From the NCBI RefSeq assembly GCF_001039355.2, contig NW_019773848.1, forward strand, positions 589,683 to 653,682: DNA of 64,000 bases, in the 5' to 3' direction. The position numbers and the translations under genes were made by a program. Source of the stretch: Lingula anatina (lineage: Eukaryota; Brachiopoda; Lingulata; Lingulida; Lingulidae). A model generated the notes under the pieces. The model was not told the DNA's origin. It did not search any database and was given only the letters and a program-made list of their open reading frames with translations. Below are positions 61,001 to 64,000 of this stretch, piece by piece. Position 1 is the first letter of the stretch. Each line of letters opens with the position of its first letter.

Positions 61001-63808
61001 GTGAAAGTAGGCGCACACTCTTTAACAGTAGCTGACTCTCTAGACAAGTCAAATGTATACATCGATAAAAGTTACAACAAAAGCAACGATATCAATCCCT
61101 GCCCATCTACATTCCTTTTCAAAAAAAAAAAAAACGTAATTGTGACAGTGGTGGTCATTTTTTCTGATCTAATGGAACAAATGTAATTGTAAGGGTGATT
61201 CTCCGCTGAAAGTAACCGCCACGAGTCTCTAAGTCCCGAAATAACTAGTGAAATACATCCCACTTGTGAGTGAAATTCATTGACGGCAACTCTCAGAGAG
61301 AGCTGCGATTGCATATTTCCCACAACTACTTTCAGCTACCTTTCCGCCAAATGTCGTTTTCGGCAGGACCTCTCAGCTTATTTTCCGTTGGAGAGGGAAA
61401 GCGATGGAATTCACTGATATATTCATAAACCACCAATTATTGACGCAGCATACAGTATTTATTCATGTTACACCGACAGAGATAGGTTGTCTTTTGTGTC
61501 ATAGACTTACTGCGATACTTTAAGTCAGAATTATTATTCATACACACACTCGTGCGCGCGCGCGCACGCACATATTACTCCTTCTTCGAAGTAACACACC
61601 AAATAATAGGGCAAACAATAATCGGTGCATTATGAAGTGAACGAGAAAAAAATGGACCACTTTCACTCTCCAGTGGAAGGATAGCTGAGTGTCTGTCGGA
61701 GAGTCACTCGCAAGTGATCTCAAAAGAAGCTGGCAAGAGACTGGTGGTAGTTACACTCAACTATAGAACATCCTTAATGGCACTACATGGAGGATGAATG
61801 TCTAGCAATTCTACAATAGACATGGAAACAGAAGCCTATGTAAAACGAAGCCTATGTCGTCAAGGCTCAGCTATGCGAGTGACGCCAGTACAACTGAACT
61901 GCCTATATATGGGTTCTAAAATGATAAACAATCACATTTGCACAAAGAAGCACTAACCTACATAATATAAGAGAAACGTTTTCTCTTCTATCAATACAGT
62001 CTATATCATTTTGACGTGTAACCAAGAGACTATAAGGCTAAAGGAAGGGGTGAAACTTACCGATAGCACTGGATGGAATCTAAATACCGACCGCGGATCG
62101 TTTTCCTCGGCTGTTAGGCACACTTCAAAATCCGCATCCAGACACAGGAATCTTCTGGTTGTGACGTGCCGCAACCGCACTTGCTGTTCCCATCTAACAA
62201 CCCCACCTGATATTCACAGATTATAAAGTATATCTAGAGTACGTAACTAATTTTAAGTATACATTTAGTTTATTTCTCATATATATATATTTACAAGACG
62301 TGAGAAAAGGAATATAGGTACAAAAACGCCAAATGATACTCTCAATATCTAAAGACAGCCTTTTTCAGTCAAATTTTAATAAAAGCATGTGGCTGGAGGT
62401 CAGGGCTCGCTAACCACCACACAAGATTTATTTGTATGAGCATTACCGTTGTTTTCACAAATCTTTACAGATTTACTGCCCCCCCCCCTCCGTTCTAACA
62501 TTTTTTTTCACAACCCACCGATAAATCCCACAACACTACCAATTTAGTTTTCCCACTTCGCTGTCGATGAAAAACACGCAAAGTAGGGAAACTGTAAGTA
62601 TGTGGAGAAACTTACAAAAAAACGGTAATGTTGAAGGATTTATTGGCGAGTTTTGGAGAAATGTGTAAGGCAGGGGGGTAGGACAGCGGTGAATCTGTAA
62701 AAAGCGTGCGGAAATATCGAAAATGCTCGTAATCGCGTGTGGCAGTTTTGAACTCTGGACTAAGAAGTCGATAAAACACACTTATATTTAGGACGTAAGT
62801 CGCCAGCTCTAAATGGATGGATACCATTAGTAAACCACGATAACTTAGCTTTACGCCTAGACACTAACTAGACTACAAATGTACTAGCGCCAAATGACAA
62901 ACTTAAAATACATATTTCACTCAATTAAGGACAGAGACCATTAAGAATATTTCTAACAAACCATTAAGGATGGTATCCTCAGGCTCGACCTGCCAGTAGG
63001 TGATGGCGGAATTAGGTGGCGAGAGCGTCCGGGGGTTCAGCTGGTCAATCTCTCTAATCCGTAGATGGACTGCAATGCAAAATGTATGAATAACTATACT
63101 AAGAAAATGCCTTTCCGTCCCCGTTGGGAGTGTCGTTTCAATGTGTTTGGTTAACGTATCATTTTATACACACTACTTGCTGGCTGTTAGAGGACTGACA
63201 ACATGTTTTACCACTAACAGTAATTAGACGGGAAAGAGCACGGGGCTACGCTATCAATGCGGTCTTTCTACGTCCAATCGATGTTGACAAATACCATGGG
63301 ACGAATCAACGCTACATTTGAAAAATTTGAGTACCAGAGTCACAAAATACCACTTGTATTACCACGCTATCCAAAGATTACTTTTAATTTTAAAAATGAT
63401 TGTCGTTTTAGCGGATTAAAAGGCTTAATTATATTTAATTACGAATATGCAATCTACAAACCCTCTTCTTGTACGGGTTCACCAAACAATCCCTCTGCGA
63501 CAAGGTATGCTTCAAGTTCTTTGTGAAAAAGGCGTATAAAACTACTTCCCTGTGATAATAGAAATGGACGGAGTAAATATTTTATGGATAAATGATTTAA
63601 TCTATGACTGCTCATAAAATAATTGTCGACTTGATCAAAAACAAAGACATGAAAATCCGCTGCTGTCTTTTTCACAACAAGAAAACAAGTAAATCACGTC
63701 CAATTCACAAAGGCACTTACTCTGACATTCGCTTCATTTTCATCACTTGGTCTGTAATATCTTACTACTGTGAACCCTGTCTGTGCCACCCCTAAGTTCA
63801 ATTCCGAT
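21613..63808 (-). CDS. ITPR: IP3 receptor-like intracellular calcium channel, divergent, 63 exons, 5'-partial
   Basis: IP3 receptors are tetrameric endoplasmic-reticulum channels that release stored calcium. I joined 63 exons with canonical splice sites and matching phases, giving 2568 residues from the MIR beta-trefoil to a TGA stop at 21613-21615. Diagnostic IP3R stretches include QKLMR (57 kb), KVELLELPLKRNQ (45 kb), LLAKCAEGENRY (43.9-40.7 kb), MCDGQN (30.5 kb), LQGVIKAVTQNG before S5, VVDTFSELR after S6, and CFIC...HAREEHNMW near the end. There are no SPRY or RyR repeats between MIR and RIH, and the length fits IP3R (about 2700) rather than RyR (about 5000). The missing 5' end should encode about 200 residues of suppressor domain. 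The ligand loop, pore filter and C-tail are atypical, so function as an IP3-gated channel is not assured. It may belong to the invertebrate IP3R-B class; this is inference. Several tttatt motifs (for example 20958-20963) could be polyadenylation signals on this strand. Confidence 0.93.
22285..23145 (-). CDS. ITPR: IP3R-like exons 60-62: linker zinc finger and coiled coil
   Basis: Exons 23145-23068, 22924-22805, 22419-22285. DTCFICSRG and FLKHAREEHNMWAYIFFF give the C-x2-C...H-x4-H zinc site that caps the S6 bundle in IP3R and RyR, with the EEHNMW core unchanged. LDDTKSNDYTALDLHVAQAL follows the family pattern (T-x-YT-x-x-x-x-x-V). KIDAVLEKVTELLRRQREEE has heptad spacing, as in the C-terminal coiled coil of IP3Rs. 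All three exons are phase 0 on both sides. Confidence 0.95.
23439..24038 (-). CDS. ITPR: IP3R-like exons 58-59: S5, pore loop with atypical filter, S6
   Basis: Exons 24038-23863 and 23591-23439. LLWVGILGVIIFYIYALISF is S5. KDEEYCGTLLECSVTVIRYG aligns residue for residue with the IP3R pore helix (C-x-TLL-x-C-x-VT). Where IP3Rs have the GGGVGD filter, this protein has GLIGAIFD at the exon end (visible residues 2239-2246), then RLTLPESENN. S6 is intact: FHLSFFILITTIGLNVILGI followed by VVDTFSELR; the usual Phe and Ile gate positions are Leu and Val. The intron between the exons (23592-23862) shows no extra exon supplying the missing glycines. Confidence 0.93.
24539..25918 (-). CDS. ITPR: IP3R-like exons 54-57: membrane helices S1-S4
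   Basis: Exons 25918-25787, 25377-25222, 24958-24835, 24662-24539. NYLVILLSVAINVLMLWAW is S1. A loop with NMTHL, a possible N-glycosylation site (NMT) if lumenal, precedes the helix containing THNLFSLFVLISYFLSN. A cytosolic charged loop (RLCGRKDEEEDEIAHEVDCE) follows. FFSLATFYYVIFVGMSVAG and FHGYFFAFHLLNIVNNNQ supply the next helices, and LQGVIKAVTQNG is the conserved S4-S5 linker of IP3Rs. Confidence 0.93.
26195..26895 (-). CDS. ITPR: IP3R-like exons 51-53: intervening domain before the channel
   Basis: Exons 26895-26787, 26598-26477, 26364-26195. KDKAYEVGFLYFLLMARFY, then AAYNYYKKNSMSIELMKDGN and QKVHFRVKNKNVLREEVKEK correspond to the YA-x-HTAQIE...V-x-FPVP region that couples the cytosolic shell to S1 in IP3Rs, but with clear divergence. 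MAWSKDILKDIYYQRKMLRN follows, and the exon ends in TG, completed to Trp (KFW) by the next exon. Confidence 0.9.
27653..30644 (-). CDS. ITPR: IP3R-like exons 46-50: RIH-associated domain
   Basis: Exons: 30644-30510, 29804-29655, 29266-29165, 28969-28817, 27745-27653 (visible residues 1665-1875). VLVLRLLAAMCDGQNQSIQD followed by YLRDQPDN, then LVIQLFSTLNEFTAGNQ and VVLLDNKVVDYINFILRAG, is the RIH-associated signature (CDGQN...LQ-x-x-LR...LTE...GNQ) shared by IP3Rs and RyRs. An acidic segment (SVDVEEDDVLDGLEFKDEG) precedes it. REVIANLLVSLIEENGPEP continues the domain. Confidence 0.93.
31335..31842. mobile_element. Nested palindromic element, about 510 bp, in an IP3R-like intron
   Basis: Terminal inverted repeats: GGTCAAAAAGGTTGTCCCAC at the left and GTGGGACAACCTTTTTTACC at the right, followed by matching AATTCCATGTG and ACCTCACAG blocks. 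Inside, 31649-31760 is a second palindrome in which CTAYRGTAGGCGGC and TGTAACAAGGGTTAC pair with GTAACCCTTGCTGAAGG and GCCGCCTAC. It lies in the intron between exons 45 and 46. It is non-coding and resembles a foldback or MITE-type DNA transposon. Confidence 0.8.
31994..36422 (-). CDS. ITPR: IP3R-like exons 39-45: regulatory region with basic linker
   Basis: Exons: 36422-36284, 36046-35891, 35645-35489, 34620-34523, 33669-33570, 32965-32915, 32182-31994. LPLGEEFQAHVRCFVKH, SLQILRAVIHNEERKLREDW and VRESLAFLSIMLFNANRNVQ followed by ETFFFAIRIRLEIAANGLKE match the IP3R segment ending in the FF-x-x-x-x-R helix. Downstream, exons 44-45 (ERSRRQSRLMKG, LRALQRDRQSGLTSISPASS) form a Ser- and Arg-rich linker, a plausible phosphorylation region: RRQSR and similar basic-Ser contexts are visible. 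Confidence 0.9.
36680..40066 (-). CDS. ITPR: IP3R-like exons 32-38: armadillo region continued
   Basis: Exons: 40066-39953, 39717-39591, 39487-39401, 39071-38967, 37808-37755, 37106-37035, 36809-36680. Encoded segments include HVWIYIQALAREAESLKTYI, ATLFYFFDAVLPFLQAGL, TFFTKFYSPDKELYPDELEY, LWCDRVGAVLCNATHLKVLI, QILLFEYFYQTEYLKADT, VMEGFIEQYGNGRCLRDPTR and TYTIYYQNEDELNKKFRAFS. The 18-codon exon at 37808-37755 has a purine-rich upstream tract but the right phases. Helical content and order agree with the regulatory region between the ligand core and channel. Confidence 0.88.
40574..46686 (-). CDS. ITPR: IP3R-like exons 25-31: RIH domain 2
   Basis: Exons: 46686-46579, 46307-46171, 45893-45770, 45563-45402, 45142-44904, 43975-43891, 40761-40574. 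Segments such as YEKMLTQSLNILNKYYSSK, HIDIMRQLPLVRHLAKC, NQKILINHGVLDLIFAIL, LNLLRFLAQGNEDVQAKM, APEFLDLLGSIVKVELLELP and LLAKCAEGENRYIESLCQ follow the IP3R sequence closely. This is the most conserved stretch outside the channel. The last intron contains the large foldback element (40838-43629), yet exons 30 and 31 on its two sides are intact. Confidence 0.94.
40838..43629. mobile_element. Foldback element, about 2.8 kb, built of inverted arrays of about 180-bp units
   Basis: Long terminal inverted repeats begin GTCCGGTGGCTTA and end TAAGCCACCGGAC, extending inward over more than 100 bp (GACACGRCGGATAAAAGCAC, TCTAAATCAAATTAGRGCCG). Both ends are flanked by TA. Between them, a unit with core TCCAAGATGGCC recurs: left copies near 40960, 41120, 41297, 41479 and 41758 in one orientation, right copies near 42003, 42195, 42391, 42595, 42771, 42958, 43141, 43319 and 43482 inverted. 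An ATT/AAT microsatellite (41578-41702) sits at the turning point. No transposase reading frame is seen. Confidence 0.85.
41578..41702. repeat. ATT/AAT palindromic microsatellite at the centre of the foldback element
   Basis: (ATT)n changes to (AAT)n, then a short CAT block, then (ATT)n again. It creates the artificial Leu- or Ile-rich ORFs on both strands here. Confidence 0.95.
45256..45314. repeat. (GT)n(GA)n compound microsatellite
   Basis: About 16 GT units run directly into about 13 GA units, in the intron between IP3R-like exons 28 and 29. Confidence 0.96.
46835..50856 (-). CDS. ITPR: IP3R-like exons 18-24: central armadillo region
   Basis: Exons: 50856-50747, 48722-48606, 48351-48216, 48033-47934, 47703-47649, 47246-47131, 46934-46835. 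They run on in frame from LRAKYCSLII through DLFVDVGASHSVLDQ, LAQELGTVFPVMRDWIQEF, VMRLLCYLVRFGCYCSADE, NSKEVKKLVKQYRETDRFEK, GLSVLELLFTFQSNTRLE and a basic loop AKKKKHRSVLSPL to KNLRKQKKFLHELRAMF. These are alpha-helical repeats with the order seen in IP3Rs. The lysine-rich loop in exon 23 is exposed linker by composition. The 2-kb intron 48723-50746 holds no further exon that I can support. Confidence 0.9.
50964..52378. repeat. Duplicated segment, copy A (1415 bp), left of the N gap
   Basis: Nearly identical to 52519-53933, carrying the same three exons and introns. The differences seen are a few substitutions and short indels (for example one A in the run after the first exon's acceptor, and aacatttatagc versus aacataagc). 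Divergence of this kind suits two alleles. Confidence 0.93.
51045..51768 (-). CDS. ITPR: IP3R-like exons 15-17, copy A (duplicate beyond the N gap)
   Basis: Exons 51768-51658, 51454-51377 and 51177-51045 repeat copy B with no coding difference that I noticed; the introns differ at a few bases and small indels. The cassette is 322 coding nucleotides, not a multiple of three, so including both copies would shift the frame at the copy B/copy A junction. It is probably the alternative haplotype or an assembly artefact. I count the cassette once in the 2568-residue total. Confidence 0.85.
52379..52518. other. Assembly gap, 140 N
   Basis: Unknown sequence between the two duplicate copies. ORFs that run through it are not real. 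Confidence 0.99.
52519..53933. repeat. Duplicated segment, copy B (1415 bp), right of the N gap
   Basis: Starts at the first base after the gap, in the same T-run as copy A, and ends at the same AAAACATAAAACA where copy A meets the gap. Copy B then continues into unique sequence toward exon 14. Confidence 0.93.
52600..53324 (-). CDS. ITPR: IP3R-like exons 15-17, copy B (adjacent to the upstream unique sequence)
   Basis: Exons 53324-53214, 53010-52933 and 52732-52600. They encode ADVYLIERGQYIHKEHNV..., ADSPYYSEEEYLYLDRQL... and GRNQFSIRVITKDLDIL... through LRAKYCSLII, an IP3R armadillo segment. The first begins in the phase left by exon 14, and the last ends one base into a codon, the phase needed by exon 18. 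The same three exons recur at 51768-51045 across an N gap. Either copy alone completes the gene; both together do not. Confidence 0.85.
54022..54139. repeat. Poly-C run, GT microsatellite and poly-G run
   Basis: Eleven Cs at 54022-54032, a GT-type repeat at 54067-54104 and thirteen Gs at 54127-54139 lie within 120 bases of intron. The C and G runs could pair, and the G run could form a quadruplex. Confidence 0.9.
54280..57660 (-). CDS. ITPR: IP3R-like exons 9-14: helical half of the IP3 core and first RIH/armadillo repeats
   Basis: Exons: 57660-57535, 57347-57297, 57117-57037, 56797-56612, 54876-54754, 54384-54280 (visible residues 215-438). YKDHQKLMRNF aligns with the IP3R1 segment containing R504, K508 and R511: R504 is replaced by K, while K508 and R511 are kept. 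NSRKNALYFAK aligns with Y567-R568-K569: the tyrosine is Ser, the RK pair remains. ITHEQIDIFVDLLRQRKNYR and the following RFLDLLNVLCVCDG are typical IP3R RIH helices. All splice sites are GT-AG and phase-consistent. Confidence 0.92.
54877..56611. other. Long intron between IP3R-like exons 12 and 13
   Basis: About 1.7 kb without an exon, repeat family or RNA gene that I can support. The other long introns (48723-50746, 58226-59671, 59684-60886, 60920-62060) are similar: AT-rich with only chance ORFs. Confidence 0.6.
57821..58225 (-). CDS. ITPR: IP3R-like exons 7-8: last MIR repeat and linker
   Basis: Exons 58225-58147 and 57909-57821. YCRIEHVLTGNWLHALKDE is a MIR-type beta-hairpin, matching the (R)LRH-x-x-TGxWLH pattern of IP3R and RyR MIR domains. 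A charged linker (RRRDMGREND) follows and leads into the helical part of the ligand core. Donors are GTAAAA and GTACCG, and the junction codon GAT is split between the exons. Confidence 0.88.
57996..58023. repeat. (GT)14 microsatellite
   Basis: A perfect GT run in the intron between IP3R-like exons 7 and 8. Confidence 0.95.
59672..59683 (-). CDS. ITPR: IP3R-like exon 6: 12-nt microexon
   Basis: Twelve bases encoding LSDF lie between an acceptor CAG and a GTAAGT donor, and keep phase 0 on both sides (LREQDLDPDTP before, EQNEIDFESY after). Microexons this short occur in metazoan genes but are easy to invent, so this rests on the splice signals and phase only. Skipping it would also keep the frame. 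Confidence 0.5.
60887..63808 (-). CDS. ITPR: IP3R-like exons 1-5: MIR/beta-trefoil half of the ligand core
   Basis: Exons, 5' to 3' on the minus strand: 63808-63721, 63549-63462, 63069-62962, 62206-62061, 60919-60887. They encode visible residues 1-154. FIRLFHKELEAYLVAEG matches the IP3R strand that leads into the ligand loop. WEQQVRLRHVTTRRFLCL is a typical MIR repeat, followed by FRFHPVLS. The loop that should read RTTGR reads RIREID here (63069-62962), so only the first arginine of the beta-domain IP3 contacts is kept. Two donors are GTTTGT, weaker than the usual GTAAGT, but phases match exactly. The 33-nt exon 5 has a poor polypyrimidine tract and is the least certain. Bases 63809-64000 hold no exon I can see. 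Confidence 0.85.
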
Positions 63809-64000
63809 CTGAAAAAAAAAAAGATCAACGCGATTGCTATAGGTAGCTACGCAGGAAGTGGATGTCCGTACTTTTACGTGTAACCATGTTTATGCTGAGC
63901 ACATACATGTAGTTCCAGAATTCACTCAGAAGAAAAAGCAAACTCGTGGTTTCAAATTTAATTTATGACATAAAAATGAAAGTATTCAATTAAATTTTGC

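Noticed and set aside
21613-63808. Ryanodine receptor as the identity of the large gene
   Set aside because: There are no SPRY or RyR repeats, total length fits IP3R, and QKLMR, KVE-x-L-x-LPLKRNQ and the tail coiled coil are IP3R-like.

Overview
The window is animal nuclear DNA. It is AT-rich, its genes are split by GT-AG introns, and it carries a tRNA-derived SINE, miniature inverted-repeat elements and microsatellites. Protein style and repeat style suggest a marine invertebrate, perhaps a lophotrochozoan; the species cannot be read from the sequence. No bacterial, organellar or viral genes were seen.

Layout. Bases 1-10582 hold no gene I can support, only a MITE-like palindrome (6907-7146) and a tRNA-Arg-derived SINE with target-site duplications (7367-7795). 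Bases 10583-13534 (+) hold a three-exon gene for a 506-residue secreted, dibasic-rich, acidic prohormone/granin-like precursor, with a Tc1/mariner relic in its first intron. Bases 18096-18603 (+) hold a two-exon gene for a 90-residue prepropeptide ending in a 47-residue cationic eight-cysteine peptide. From 63808 down to 21613 (-) runs one very large gene of at least 63 coding exons, an inositol 1,4,5-trisphosphate receptor (IP3R)-like intracellular calcium channel. I rebuilt it exon by exon with phase-consistent splice sites. About 2568 residues are visible; roughly the first 200, including the start codon, lie beyond base 64000.

The IP3R-like channel is the most notable content. Its order is IP3R-like (MIR beta-trefoil, helical IP3-core region, armadillo/RIH repeats, RIH-associated region, six-helix channel, CxxC...HxxxxH zinc finger, coiled coil), but several functional elements differ. 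The RTTGR loop that contacts IP3 is not conserved, while the QKLMR and RKN parts of the helical half remain. The glycine-rich GGGVGD selectivity filter is replaced by GAIFD. The protein ends in a Pro-rich acidic tail finishing DTRL, a class I PDZ-ligand motif also found at the CFTR C-terminus. This looks like a diverged IP3R class whose ligand, ion selectivity and anchoring may differ from standard IP3Rs.

Two structural oddities lie inside the gene. A three-exon segment is present twice on either side of a 140-N gap (50964-52378 and 52519-53933); splicing both copies would break the frame, so an assembly haplotype duplication is likely. One intron (40762-43890) contains a roughly 2.8-kb foldback element made of about 180-bp units in opposite orientations around an ATT-repeat centre, with long terminal inverted repeats and a TA at each end.
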